A stretch of DNA of 64,000 bases from Citromicrobium bathyomarinum. Lineage in GTDB: Bacteria; Pseudomonadota; Alphaproteobacteria; Sphingomonadales; Sphingomonadaceae. The position numbers and the translations under genes were made by a program. The notes below the pieces were generated by a model. That model did not search any database and was not told the origin of the DNA. It saw only the letters and a program-made list of their open reading frames with translations. Where the stretch lies: the NCBI RefSeq assembly GCF_021021475.1, contig NZ_JAINWL010000002.1, positions 434,001 through 498,000 on the forward strand, given 5' to 3'. Below, one piece after another: positions 45,120 to 53,718 of this stretch (position 1 is the stretch's first letter; every line of letters begins with the position of its first letter).

Positions 45120-45718
45120 GCACGCTTCCCGATCTGCGCCCCGACCTTGCGGCGATTGCCGGGACGATCCCCGACGGATCGCGCGTGCTCGATATCGGCT
45201 GCGGAGAGGGAACGCTGCTCGCCGCGCTGGCGGAGCACAAGGGAATCGACGCACGCGGGCTGGAGATCGACCCCGAGCGCGTGGCGACCTGCGTGTCGCG
45301 CGGGCTATCGGTGGTGCAGGGCGATGCCGAGGCCGATCTGGTGCATTACCCGGACGACGCGTTCGATTACGCGATCCTCGGCCAGACGATCCAGATGGTC
45401 GATCGGCCTGCCGAGGTGATCGACGCATTGCTGCGCGTGGGCCGCTCCGCCTTCATCAGCTTCCCCAACTTCGCGCACTGGCGGATGCGGGTCGCGCTGG
45501 GGCTGGGTGGGCGCATGCCGGTGACACCCGCGCTGCCCGAAAGCTGGCACGCGACCGGCAATATCCGCAATCTGACCGTGGTCGATTTCAAGGAACTGGT
45601 GAGCGATCGCGGTGCCCGCATCGAGCGCGCGTGGTATTTCGGCAAGGGCCGCGAGATCGGCGAATTCGGCGCAAACCTGCGCGCCGAATTCGCCCTGTTC
45701 CTGATCGGGCGCGGTTAG
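45116..45718 (+). CDS. metW: Methionine biosynthesis protein MetW
   Basis: A 200-residue methyltransferase-fold protein with RVLDIGCGEGTLLAAL, then GDAEADLVHYPDDAFDYAIL and the MetW segment SFPNFAHWRMRVALGLGGRM. MetW partners MetX in many proteobacteria and is needed for full homoserine acylation. It is coupled to the GNAT gene by ATGA. Confidence 0.92.
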   Translation: MSTLPDLRPDLAAIAGTIPDGSRVLDIGCGEGTLLAALAEHKGIDARGLEIDPERVATCVSRGLSVVQGDAEADLVHYPDDAFDYAILGQTIQMVDRPAEVIDALLRVGRSAFISFPNFAHWRMRVALGLGGRMPVTPALPESWHATGNIRNLTVVDFKELVSDRGARIERAWYFGKGREIGEFGANLRAEFALFLIGRG

Positions 45719-45761
45719 CGCCGCAATCTTGCCTCCCCTCAGGGAGGGGGAGTGGCGGGCA

Positions 45762-46151
45762 TCAGCCTGGGCGATACATCGCGCAGATCTTGTTGCCCGC
45801 GGGATCGCGCAGATAGGCGAGATACAGCTTCATCCCCGCGCCTTCGCGCAGGCCCGGCGGGTCTTCGATCGCGGTGCCGCCATGGGCAAGGCCGGCCTCA
45901 TGCCATGCATTGGCCTGTTCCTCGCTGGTGGCGGCGAAGCCGATGGTCGAGCCATTGCCGCAGCTTGCGGGCTGGCCGTCGATCGGCTTGGTGATCAGGA
46001 AGATGCCACCATTGTGCATGTAGATCACCCGGCCTTTGGGATCGACCGAGCCCTCGCGCCCGCCGAGCGCTTTGAAGCACGCATCGTAGAAGGTCTTGGA
46101 CGCCTCGATATCGTCGGCGCCGAGCATCACGTGGCTGAACATATTTTTCAC
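45762..46151 (-). CDS. VOC-family (glyoxalase-like) protein
   Basis: A 129-residue protein with paired beta-alpha-beta-beta-beta modules: FSHVMLGADDIEASKTFYDA at the start and YLAYLRDPAGNKICAMYRPG at the end. His of SHV and the C-terminal Asp/Lys region stand at typical metal-site positions. The substrate cannot be told. It lies between metW and bchI and marks the edge of the photosynthesis cluster. Confidence 0.87.
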   Translation of the reverse strand: MKNMFSHVMLGADDIEASKTFYDACFKALGGREGSVDPKGRVIYMHNGGIFLITKPIDGQPASCGNGSTIGFAATSEEQANAWHEAGLAHGGTAIEDPPGLREGAGMKLYLAYLRDPAGNKICAMYRPG

Positions 46152-46270
46152 TCTCCCATATTGGTTTCAGTCTGCCACCTTTCCCTAGCAGCGCGGGCGC
46201 GTCGTACAATGCGGGAATGGGGAGGAATGCCCTTGCCAGCGCCCTCCCGCTACGACACTCTGCTGTCCAG

Positions 46271-47272
46271 ATGGCGCGTTTCCCGTTTTCAGCGATCGTC
46301 GGTCAGGACGAGATGAAGCAGGCGCTGCTGATCGCCGCGGTCGATCCTGCGATCGGCGGGGTGATGGTGTTCGGCGACCGCGGGACGGGCAAGTCCACCG
46401 CTGCGCGCGCTCTGGCAGGCCTGCTGCCGCCGATCAGCGCAATTCAGGATTGCCCCTACGGTTGCTCCAAGGACGATCAGGCGCGCTACCCCGATGTCTG
46501 CGGCACCGGCCCGCTGCGCAAGCGCCCCGTGCCCTTCGTCGACCTGCCGCTGGGCGCAACCGAAGACCGCGTGCTGGGCGCGCTCGACCTCGAACGTGCG
46601 CTGCGCAGCGGCGAAAAGGCGTTCGAGCCCGGGCTGCTGGCCAAGGCGCATCGCGGCTTTCTCTACATCGACGAGATCAATCTGCTCGAAGACCATCTGG
46701 TCGACCTGCTGCTGGACGTCGCCGCTTCGGGCGAGAACGTGGTCGAGCGTGAAGGCCTGTCGGTCCGCCATCCGGCCAAGTTCGTGCTCATCGGCAGCGG
46801 CAACCCCGAAGAGGGCGAACTGCGCCCGCAATTGCTCGACCGGTTCGGCCTGTCGGTCGAAGTGCGCACGCCGGGCGACATCGAGTCTCGCGTCGAGATC
46901 ATGCGGCGGTGTGCGGCGCAGGAGGCTGATTCTCAACTCTTCGCCGACGACTGGGCGGACGAAGACGCCAAGGTGCTGCGCCGGGTGGACCGGGGGCGCA
47001 AGCGGCTTGCTTCCGTCGCCATCCCCGATGCGGTGCTGCACAAGGCCGCCGAGCTGTGCATGGCGGTGGGCGCGGATGGTCTGCGCGGGGAGCTGACCCT
47101 GATGCGCGCGGCCAAGGCCCTGGCTGCGCTGGAAGGTGCCAAGACGGTCGGCCAGGGGCATCTGGTCGCGGTCGCCCCCTCGGCGCTGCGGCACCGCCTG
47201 CGGCGTGATGTGCTCGACGAGACCGGCTCGACCGCGCGGATCGAGCGTGCGCTCGACGAAGTGTTTGCGTGA
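46271..47272 (+). CDS. bchI: Magnesium chelatase ATPase subunit BchI
   Basis: AAA+ subunit of 333 residues that with BchD and BchH inserts Mg2+ into protoporphyrin IX. Walker A is FGDRGTGKSTAARAL and Walker B FLYIDEINLLEDHL, with LIGSGNPEEGELRPQLLDRF as sensor region. Homology starts at the ATG at 46271 (MARFPFSAIVGQDEMK); an in-frame ATG at 46217 is possible. It overlaps bchD. No TGT-N12-ACA site is seen in its leader. Confidence 0.95.
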   Translation: MARFPFSAIVGQDEMKQALLIAAVDPAIGGVMVFGDRGTGKSTAARALAGLLPPISAIQDCPYGCSKDDQARYPDVCGTGPLRKRPVPFVDLPLGATEDRVLGALDLERALRSGEKAFEPGLLAKAHRGFLYIDEINLLEDHLVDLLLDVAASGENVVEREGLSVRHPAKFVLIGSGNPEEGELRPQLLDRFGLSVEVRTPGDIESRVEIMRRCAAQEADSQLFADDWADEDAKVLRRVDRGRKRLASVAIPDAVLHKAAELCMAVGADGLRGELTLMRAAKALAALEGAKTVGQGHLVAVAPSALRHRLRRDVLDETGSTARIERALDEVFA

Positions 47273-48948
47273 GCGGGTCAGAGCCCGCACCGCCAGACCC
47301 GGCACGCGATGCGTGCCTCGCCCTCTCGCTGTTTCTGACCGCTCCGGCCCAGCTGGGCGGGCTCAGCCTGCGCGGTAGCGGTCCTGCGCGCGAGGCGTTG
47401 CTGGAGATGCTGCGCGATACGGGCGTGGCGGTGCGGCGGATGCCCGCGCATGTCGACGATGAGCGGCTGCTGGGCGGGGTCGACCTCGCCGTCAGCCTTG
47501 CAAGCGGGCGCACGGTGCGCGCGCGCGGCCTGCTGGAAGAGATCGCGGGCGGGGTGCTGGTGGTGCCGCTGGCCGAACGGCTCGACCACGCGATAGCGGG
47601 GCGGCTGGCGCAGGCGCTGGATGGCGATGCGCGGTTCGGCCTGGTGCTGCTCGACGATGGCATCGAGGACGAAGGACCGCCTGCCGCGCTGCTGGAGCGG
47701 ATCGCCTTCCACTGCGACCTGACCCACGCGAGGCTGGTCGAGGGCGCGCTGCGCAGCGCCGACCCCGCCAATGTCGCGCCGCTGGACGAAGAAGCGCTGC
47801 ACGCTCTTGCCGCCACAGCCGCCGCGCTGGGCGTCCACTCGATCCGCGCGCTCAATTTCGCGAACGCCGCTGCCCGTGCCCATGCCGCGCTGGAGGGGCG
47901 CGTAGTGGTGAGCGAGGACGACATCGCCGCCGCCGCGCGGCTGGTGCTCGGCCCGCGCGCGACCCGGCTGCCCGAGATGCCCGAGCAGCCCGAGGATGAG
48001 CCCACCCCACCGCCCGACGACACCGACGCCCGCGAACGCGACGAGGCATCCGATCCCGGCGACACCCCGCTGGACGACGTCGTGCTCGACGCCGCGCTGG
48101 CGAGCATTCCGCCCGACCTTCTCGCACGGCTCGCAGAGGGCAAGGCGCGGCGCAGCAGCGGGAGCGGCGGGGGCAAAAAGCGTATCTCCTGCCTGCGCGG
48201 CAAGCCGCTCTCCGCGCGGCCCGGCAGGCCGCGCGGCGGGGCGCGGCTGGCGCTGGTCGATACCTTGCGCGCGGCCGTGCCGTGGCAGCAGCTGCGCCGC
48301 CGCGAATACGAAGCCGCCAACGACCGCCTCATCATCCGCAGCTCCGACATCCGCGTGCGGCGTTATGAAGAGCGCAGCGGGCGCGTGACCATTTTCTGCG
48401 TCGATGCCTCGGGCTCGGCGGCGGCGGCGCGGCTGGCCGAGGCCAAGGGTGCGGTCGAGCTGATGCTCGCGCAGGCCTACGTCACGCGCAGCGAGGTTGC
48501 GCTGGTCGCTTTCCGGGGCACGGTGGCCGAGCTGCTGTTGCCGCCCACCCGCTCGCTCACCCGCGCACGCCGCGTGCTGTCGGGAATGCCGGGCGGGGGC
48601 GGGACGCCGCTCGCGCTGGGGCTCCAGGCGGGGCACCAGCTGGCCGAGGCGGTGCAGGCGCGGGGCAAGACCGCGCATCTCGTGATCCTGACCGACGGGC
48701 GCGCCAATATCGACGCCGAAGGCAAGGGTGGACGCCCGCAGGCCAAGGCCGACGCGCTGGATGCTGCGCGAGCGATCGCCGCGCGCGGGATCGATGCGCT
48801 GGTGGTCGACATCTCCGCGCGCACCGCGCCCGAGGCGGGCGAGCTGGCACAGGCGATGCACGCGCGCTTCCTCGCGCTGCCGATGGCCGATGCGGCGAAG
48901 CTGCACGCGGCGGTCAGTGCTGCCGCCCCGCAGGCGCGCGCGGCATGA
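47269..48948 (+). CDS. bchD: Magnesium chelatase subunit BchD
   Basis: Protein of 559 residues from GTG 47269, overlapping the bchI stop. It has a degenerate AAA domain (about 1-230), an acidic Pro-rich linker (about 235-270) and a von Willebrand A domain (about 370-555) with MIDAS residues in FCVDASGSAAAARL, GGGTPLAL and LTDGRAN. It forms the platform ring under BchI. The stop overlaps bchO. Confidence 0.94.
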   Translation: MSGSEPAPPDPARDACLALSLFLTAPAQLGGLSLRGSGPAREALLEMLRDTGVAVRRMPAHVDDERLLGGVDLAVSLASGRTVRARGLLEEIAGGVLVVPLAERLDHAIAGRLAQALDGDARFGLVLLDDGIEDEGPPAALLERIAFHCDLTHARLVEGALRSADPANVAPLDEEALHALAATAAALGVHSIRALNFANAAARAHAALEGRVVVSEDDIAAAARLVLGPRATRLPEMPEQPEDEPTPPPDDTDARERDEASDPGDTPLDDVVLDAALASIPPDLLARLAEGKARRSSGSGGGKKRISCLRGKPLSARPGRPRGGARLALVDTLRAAVPWQQLRRREYEAANDRLIIRSSDIRVRRYEERSGRVTIFCVDASGSAAAARLAEAKGAVELMLAQAYVTRSEVALVAFRGTVAELLLPPTRSLTRARRVLSGMPGGGGTPLALGLQAGHQLAEAVQARGKTAHLVILTDGRANIDAEGKGGRPQAKADALDAARAIAARGIDALVVDISARTAPEAGELAQAMHARFLALPMADAAKLHAAVSAAAPQARAA

Positions 48949-49835
48949 GCGACCCGCTCGACTGGGACCGCGACGGGCGCCACTGGCCGCATCGCGACGC
49001 CAGCCGCTTCGTGACAAGCGGCGGCATCCGCTGGCATGTACAGGTGATGGGGCGGGCGCTTGGCACCGCGCCGGTCCTGCTGCTGCTCCACGGCACGGGC
49101 GCATCGTGCCACTCGTGGCGCGGCGTGATGCCGCAGCTGGCGGACCGCTACACCCTGATCGCGCCGGATCTGCCCGGCCACGCCTTTACCGGCAGCGTGC
49201 GCGATTCGCAGATGACGCTGCCGGGCATGGCCGACGCGGTGCATGGCCTGATCCAGACGATGGACATCGCGCCCGCCGCGATCATCGGCCATTCGGCGGG
49301 CGCGGCGATCGCGCTCACGCTGGTGCAGGGGCGCTATCCCGATACGCCGGTGATCGGCCTCAACCCCGCGCTCGCGCCGTTTCCCTGGCCCGCGACGCAG
49401 GTCTTCCCGGCGGTCGCGCGGCTGCTCGCGCTCAATCCGCTGGTGCCGAAGTTCTTCTCCGGCATGACGCGGCTTGCGGGCGATACCGAGGGTTTCATCC
49501 AGCGGTCGACCGGCTCTCGCCTCGATCGCGAGGGCGCGCGCTGCTACGCGACGCTGCTGGGTAATAGCCGCCACGCGCGCGGTGCGCTGGCGATGATGGC
49601 CAATTGGGATCTGGACACGCTCGACCGCGCGCTGCCGGGCATCGCGAACCCGGTGCTGCTGATCCATGCGCGCGGCGACGATGCCATTCCACTCAGCGGC
49701 GTGCAGGATGCCGCGCGCAAGCTGCCCGACGCCACGCTGGAAGTGCTCGACGGCCTCGGCCACCTCGCGCACGAGGAACAGCCCGAGCGGGTTGCGCAGC
49801 TGATCCGCGCGTTTCTGGAAGGCCGTGCTATCTAG
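48945..49835 (+). CDS. bchO: Alpha/beta hydrolase BchO
   Basis: A 296-residue alpha/beta hydrolase found with bchI and bchD in photosynthesis clusters. It shows LLHGTGASCHSWRGV, the nucleophile in IIGHSAGAAIALTL, and the catalytic His in LDGLGHLAHEEQPE. Its reaction is not established; a role with Mg-chelatase is assumed from genetics and position. The start overlaps bchD. Confidence 0.92.
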   Translation: MSDPLDWDRDGRHWPHRDASRFVTSGGIRWHVQVMGRALGTAPVLLLLHGTGASCHSWRGVMPQLADRYTLIAPDLPGHAFTGSVRDSQMTLPGMADAVHGLIQTMDIAPAAIIGHSAGAAIALTLVQGRYPDTPVIGLNPALAPFPWPATQVFPAVARLLALNPLVPKFFSGMTRLAGDTEGFIQRSTGSRLDREGARCYATLLGNSRHARGALAMMANWDLDTLDRALPGIANPVLLIHARGDDAIPLSGVQDAARKLPDATLEVLDGLGHLAHEEQPERVAQLIRAFLEGRAI

Positions 49836-49855
49836 TCGCCAGGGGAGAGCGAGCG

Positions 49856-50005
49856 ATGGAACGCTTCGGCGAGCATTTCGGCTGGATCGAGATCGTGTTC
49901 ACAGCGGTTGTCGCGCTGGGCTTCGCCGGCTGGCAATACTGGTCCGTCAGCCGGGAGATAAGGCGCGACAAGGAGGAGAAGGAGCGCGAGGCCCGCGACG
50001 AGTGA
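49856..50005 (+). CDS. 49-residue single-pass membrane protein in the photosynthesis cluster
   Basis: Starts MERFGEHFGWIEIVFTAVVA with a membrane segment at about residues 10-28, followed by a highly charged helix rich in Glu, Arg and Lys (REIRRDKEEKEREARDE). GGGGAGAG lies 6-10 bases before the ATG. It follows bchO by 20 bases in the same direction and converges on crtC. A short bitopic protein in this place might assist pigment-protein assembly, but no family is recognised. Confidence 0.65.
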   Translation: MERFGEHFGWIEIVFTAVVALGFAGWQYWSVSREIRRDKEEKEREARDE

Positions 50006-50018
50006 GGCCGCTTCGCGC

Positions 50019-51083
50019 TTAAGCGCCGACCCGCGGCATCCGGTAGGGCAGCATGAACTGCACCACCGGCGATGCAAAGCGCTTGAGGTTGAGGCTCTCC
50101 TGCACCGCCACCACCTGTTCGCCGTAGATCCGCGCGCCCAGCGTCGAGCGGGCGTAGAACGGCGAATCCTCCCATGTCTTGATCACGCTCGCATGGCCAC
50201 GATCCGCACGCGTGCGGCGTTCCATCTGCCACGCGGTGTTGGGCAGCGGCGCGGCGAGCGGCAGTTCGGCCTGCTGCGGCAGGCCATAGGCATCGAACCG
50301 GATCGCGCTGGCGAAGCGCGAGCCGTCGCTGCGCTTGCCTTCATAGCTGACCACCGCGCCTTCTTTCAGATGCGCCCGCGACCAGTGCCAAACGTCGAAC
50401 CCGTCTTCGAGCGACTCGCTCCCGAAATTGGAATCGAGATAGGCGCGGCCCGTCCAGCTGAGCGAAGGCTCGTGCATCTCCGCCTCGATCCGCGCGCGCG
50501 GGGCGAGGCAGTGCCAGTGGTGCTTTGCGCCCGGATCGAGCGCGAAGCCGACCGGGTTGAGCGCTTCGGGGATCACCCGGATGACCCCGCGAACCGGGCG
50601 CTGCCAGGGGATGCCCAGCCGCTTGTCGCGCTCCTCGATCGCGATTTCCAGCGCCTCGCCGGTCCAGTGCACGCTGCTCGGCCCGATCGCCAGCGTGTCG
50701 CGCTCCTGCACCACCGCCTCGCCGCCGCGCTCGGTCATCGCCCAGCGCGCCCTGGGGCCGTAGAGTGCGACATTGAGCGCCGCGTGGTTCAGCGGATCGC
50801 CGCGACCGCTGGCCTTGTAATAGGGCGAGAAGACGCTGCCCAGAAAGGCGATGATGGTCAGGCCGTGCTGGCCGTCTTCCGAGATCGCGTCGACATACCA
50901 CCAGCCATAGCCGCCCGGCGGGATGGCCGCATCGAAGCGAGGCGTGCCATCGCCGCGCGCGCCCCGATCTGCCCGGACAAGGCGGCCATCGGCACGCCCG
51001 CGCCCGGATGGGTGCTCCCCCCGACGCAGAAGAGCCCAGGGATCCGCGTGGCTGCCCCCTGGCGCAGGAAGGACGCCGCCCAT
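50019..51083 (-). CDS. crtC: Carotenoid 1,2-hydratase CrtC (start uncertain)
   Basis: CrtC adds water to the psi-end of neurosporene or lycopene-type carotenoids. Family sequence begins at about 50939 (RFDAAIPPGGYGWWYVDAIS) and runs 306 residues with FLGSVFSPYYKASGRGD, GRAYLDSNFGSESLEDGFDV and WHWSRAHLKEGAVVSYEG. In this frame there is no ATG, GTG or TTG near 50939. The nearest is the ATG at 51083, which gives 354 residues and a 226-base overlap with crtD whose first 48 residues look unlike CrtC. The true start may be non-canonical. Confidence 0.85.
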   Translation of the reverse strand: MGGVLPAPGGSHADPWALLRRGEHPSGRGRADGRLVRADRGARGDGTPRFDAAIPPGGYGWWYVDAISEDGQHGLTIIAFLGSVFSPYYKASGRGDPLNHAALNVALYGPRARWAMTERGGEAVVQERDTLAIGPSSVHWTGEALEIAIEERDKRLGIPWQRPVRGVIRVIPEALNPVGFALDPGAKHHWHCLAPRARIEAEMHEPSLSWTGRAYLDSNFGSESLEDGFDVWHWSRAHLKEGAVVSYEGKRSDGSRFASAIRFDAYGLPQQAELPLAAPLPNTAWQMERRTRADRGHASVIKTWEDSPFYARSTLGARIYGEQVVAVQESLNLKRFASPVVQFMLPYRMPRVGA

Positions 51084-52426
51084 CCGTGCGAGGCCCGTCC
51101 ATAGAGGGCCCCACCCGTCGAAGGGAACAGCGCGTCGAAATCCGCCGGGGTGACCAGCCGGTGCGGGAAATCCGCCTCCAGCTCCAGCCCGCAGCGGGCG
51201 AGGCTGCGTGTCATGCTGCGCGTGCATTGGTCGAGCTCCTTCTGGGTAAAGTCGTGGCGGTCGCCATTGGCCGGGGCGTTGACGATCACTTGGAAGCGCT
51301 CGCGCCCGGGTGGCGGAGCGGTGTCTTCGATCAGGTCTGCCGCGCGATCCTGCGCGCAGATGTAGACCGACGGATCGTCGATCTGGCGGCCCTGCTTCAG
51401 CTGGTCGAACTCGGCGCGGTAGTCGGGCGAGAAGAACACGTTGTGGCGCGAGAGCGGGAAGCCGCCGGTCTTCGCGTGCGCCAGCCACACCATTGCGGAC
51501 AGCGAGCGGCGGCCCTGCGGCACGCGGCCGACCGCGCGCTGTGCCTCCTCGCCGAAACACCCGTGGGCCAGCGCTGCCGGATCCGCATTGCACAGCACTG
51601 CGTCGGCTGCGATCCGCTCTCCGTTGGCCAGGATGACGCCCGAAGCGCCCTTGCGATCGGTCTCTATCCGGGCGACGCCTTCGCCCAGCCGGAAACGTGC
51701 GCCGTTCGCTTCTGCCAGCGTCCTGAGCGCCTCGGCCAGCGCGCTCATCCCGCCCTCGATCAGCCACACGCCGCGCGCCTCGACATGCGCGATCAGCATT
51801 AGCGTGGCGGGGGAGGAGAAGGGGGAAGAGCCGCAATAGGTGGTGTAGCGGGCGAATAACTGGCGCAGGCGCTGGTCCTGAAAATGCTCGCCCAGCACCT
51901 TCCACAGGCTCTCGTAAGGGCGGATTGCGGCGAGATCGCCGACCCGGGTAAGGCCGATCCGCTGCATCAGCGGCAGCGGCCAGAAGACCTTGCTCTGCCG
52001 CAGCAGGCTTTCGTCGAGGATGTTGTAGATCCGCCGCGCCTCGGCACGAAACGCGCGATAGCCGCGCGCCGCATCGGCTCCGGCGAAATCGCCGATCGCC
52101 TCTTCGCTGCGCATCGGATCGGCGAACAGGTCGAGTCGCTCGTCCTGCGACCATGCGTGGCGTGCGATGACTTGTGCGGGCCTGACCGAAAGCGCGGAGT
52201 GGATGTCGCTGCCGCAGGCGCGGAACACCTCTTCGAACACCTCGCGCATGGTGAACACGGTCGGCCCGGCGTCGATCGGCTGGCCGTCGACCGCCAGCCT
52301 GCGGGCCTTGCCGCCGACATTGGGCTCCTTCTCGATCACGGTGACGTCGTGCCCGCGCGCGGCGAGGAGCGCGGCGCAGACCAGCCCGCCGATGCCGGCT
52401 CCGATCACGACAGCCTTGCCGCTCAT
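50858..52426 (-). CDS. crtD: Hydroxycarotenoid 3,4-desaturase CrtD
   Basis: FAD-dependent carotenoid desaturase of 522 residues. The N-terminal dinucleotide fold is VVIGAGIGGLVCAALLAARG, followed by the desaturase element IDAGPTVFTMREVFEEVF and the C-terminal LFCVGGSTHPGAGVPMAALS. Next to crtC and without crtB, CrtD is more likely than CrtI. The start MSGKAVVIGAG has GAGG and GGGAG upstream. The last 25 residues overlap crtC and may be unconstrained. Confidence 0.88.
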   Translation of the reverse strand: MSGKAVVIGAGIGGLVCAALLAARGHDVTVIEKEPNVGGKARRLAVDGQPIDAGPTVFTMREVFEEVFRACGSDIHSALSVRPAQVIARHAWSQDERLDLFADPMRSEEAIGDFAGADAARGYRAFRAEARRIYNILDESLLRQSKVFWPLPLMQRIGLTRVGDLAAIRPYESLWKVLGEHFQDQRLRQLFARYTTYCGSSPFSSPATLMLIAHVEARGVWLIEGGMSALAEALRTLAEANGARFRLGEGVARIETDRKGASGVILANGERIAADAVLCNADPAALAHGCFGEEAQRAVGRVPQGRRSLSAMVWLAHAKTGGFPLSRHNVFFSPDYRAEFDQLKQGRQIDDPSVYICAQDRAADLIEDTAPPPGRERFQVIVNAPANGDRHDFTQKELDQCTRSMTRSLARCGLELEADFPHRLVTPADFDALFPSTGGALYGRASHGWAASFLRQGAATRIPGLFCVGGSTHPGAGVPMAALSGQIGARAAMARLASMRPSRRAAMAGGMSTRSRKTASTA

Positions 52427-52468
52427 CCTCGCGCTCTCCCACAAGACGATTGCTATTGACATAGCATG

Positions 52469-52486
52469 TGTCCAACACACTGGACA
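52469..52486. promoter_or_regulatory. PpsR/CrtJ-type operator between crtD and crtF
   Basis: TGTCCAACACACTGGACA matches TGT-N12-ACA exactly and has perfect TGTCCA/TGGACA arms. It lies between the divergent crtD and crtF starts, with a TTGACA at 52456-52461 next to it. PpsR/CrtJ represses bch, crt and puf genes under oxygen or light in purple bacteria. Confidence 0.75.
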
Positions 52487-52535
52487 AATGATAATCGGTC
52501 AAGCGCAATCGGATGGTCCTCCCCGTGGTTGGAGA

Positions 52536-53606
52536 ATGCGCCTGCTGGGCTGGCGTAACCGGATTCTTGGCAGCGCCCGGTTCCAGCGCCACGCGGCGGC
52601 GAACCCTTTTCTGCGTCCGATCGCGAGGCGGCGTGCTGGCGCGCTGTTCGACCTGGTGGCGGGCTTCACCTACTCTCAGGTGCTGTTGTGCACGGTTGAG
52701 AGCGGTTGTGTGCAGCGCCTTGGCGAAGGGCCCGCAAGCGCGGACGAGCTGGCGCGACTCGCTGGATTGTCATCCGACGCAACGCTCAGGCTGCTGCGCG
52801 CGGCGGCGGCGATCGGGATTGTCGAGCACGTGACTGGCGACTGGTGGGTGCTCGGTCGTCACGGCGCTGCGCTGCACGGGAATGCGGGCGCGCTGGCGAT
52901 GATCCGCCATCACAAGCTGCTCTATGCCGATCTCGCCGATCCGCTCGCCTTGCTGCGCGCCGACCGCGCGCAGCCGACCGCATTGTCGCATTTCTGGTCC
53001 TATGCAGGGAGGGCGGCCGAGGCCGATCCGCAGCGTGCGGGCGCCTATTCGCAGCTGATGTCCGCCTCGCAGGCGCCCGTCGCGCAGGAGGTTCTGGCAG
53101 CGTACGACCTGTCGCGCCATGCCTCCCTGCTCGATGTCGGCGGCGGGCAGGGCGCATTTCTGGAGGCCGTCGGTGCCGCGCATCCCGCGCTCCGACTCGG
53201 CCTGTTCGACCTGCCCGAAGTGACCGCGCGACTCGAGGCGGGCCGAGTCGCCGTTCATCCCGGCAGCTTCTTCGAAGATGCCCTGCCGCGCGGCTATGAC
53301 TGCATCTCGCTGGTGCGAATTCTCCACGATCACGACGACGGCCCGGCGCTGGAAATCCTGCGCAACATCCGCGCCGCGCTGGAGCCGGGCGGTACATTGC
53401 TGATCGCCGAACCAATGGCCGACACGCCCGGCGCCGAACCGATGGGAGATGCCTATTTCGGCTTCTACCTCTGGGCCATGGGCCAGGGCCGCCCTCGAAC
53501 CGCAAAGGAAATCCGTTCAATGCTGCGCGACGCTGGCTTCGCGCGCATCCGCCGGATTGCCACGCGTCAGCCGCTGATTGCGTCACTAACCGTCGCCGTT
53601 GCCTGA
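52536..53606 (+). CDS. crtF: Demethylspheroidene-type O-methyltransferase CrtF
   Basis: SAM-dependent O-methyltransferase of 356 residues. It has an N-terminal winged-helix dimerisation region (about 45-115) and the SAM motif SLLDVGGGQGAFLEAVG, with LVRILHDHDDGPALEIL containing the catalytic-type His. It methylates 1-hydroxy carotenoids. The ATG at 52488 is also in frame but would start 2 bases after the operator, so 52536 is preferred. It diverges from crtD and precedes bchC. Confidence 0.87.
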   Translation: MRLLGWRNRILGSARFQRHAAANPFLRPIARRRAGALFDLVAGFTYSQVLLCTVESGCVQRLGEGPASADELARLAGLSSDATLRLLRAAAAIGIVEHVTGDWWVLGRHGAALHGNAGALAMIRHHKLLYADLADPLALLRADRAQPTALSHFWSYAGRAAEADPQRAGAYSQLMSASQAPVAQEVLAAYDLSRHASLLDVGGGQGAFLEAVGAAHPALRLGLFDLPEVTARLEAGRVAVHPGSFFEDALPRGYDCISLVRILHDHDDGPALEILRNIRAALEPGGTLLIAEPMADTPGAEPMGDAYFGFYLWAMGQGRPRTAKEIRSMLRDAGFARIRRIATRQPLIASLTVAVA

Positions 53607-53649
53607 CAACTAATATGTCATACGGAATTGACAGTATTGGTTGTCAGGC
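53601..53649. promoter_or_regulatory. 49-bp palindrome with central PpsR/CrtJ-type site before bchC
   Basis: Outer arms GCCTGACAAC (53601-53610) and GTTGTCAGGC (53640-53649) are perfect inverted copies. The centre holds TGTCATACGGAATTGACA (53616-53633), an exact TGT-N12-ACA. Both share nearly the same centre (53624.5-53625), so four TGACA/TGTCA half-sites are arrayed symmetrically. It begins at the crtF stop codon and may be both an operator for bchC and, as RNA, a long hairpin. Confidence 0.75.
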
Positions 53650-53718
53650 GTAGCCAAAGGTTGGGCCATCGCACCTTCCGGGCGCCGACGGACCCAAGTT
53701 AAGAGAGGGACCGACGCA

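Noticed and set aside
46152-46270. PpsR site upstream of bchI
   Set aside because: No TGT-N12-ACA is found in this interval, unlike the crt and bchC promoters.
50858-52426. CrtI phytoene desaturase
   Set aside because: The gene is adjacent to crtC and crtF without crtB, and the IDAGPTVFTMREVFEEVF element fits CrtD better.
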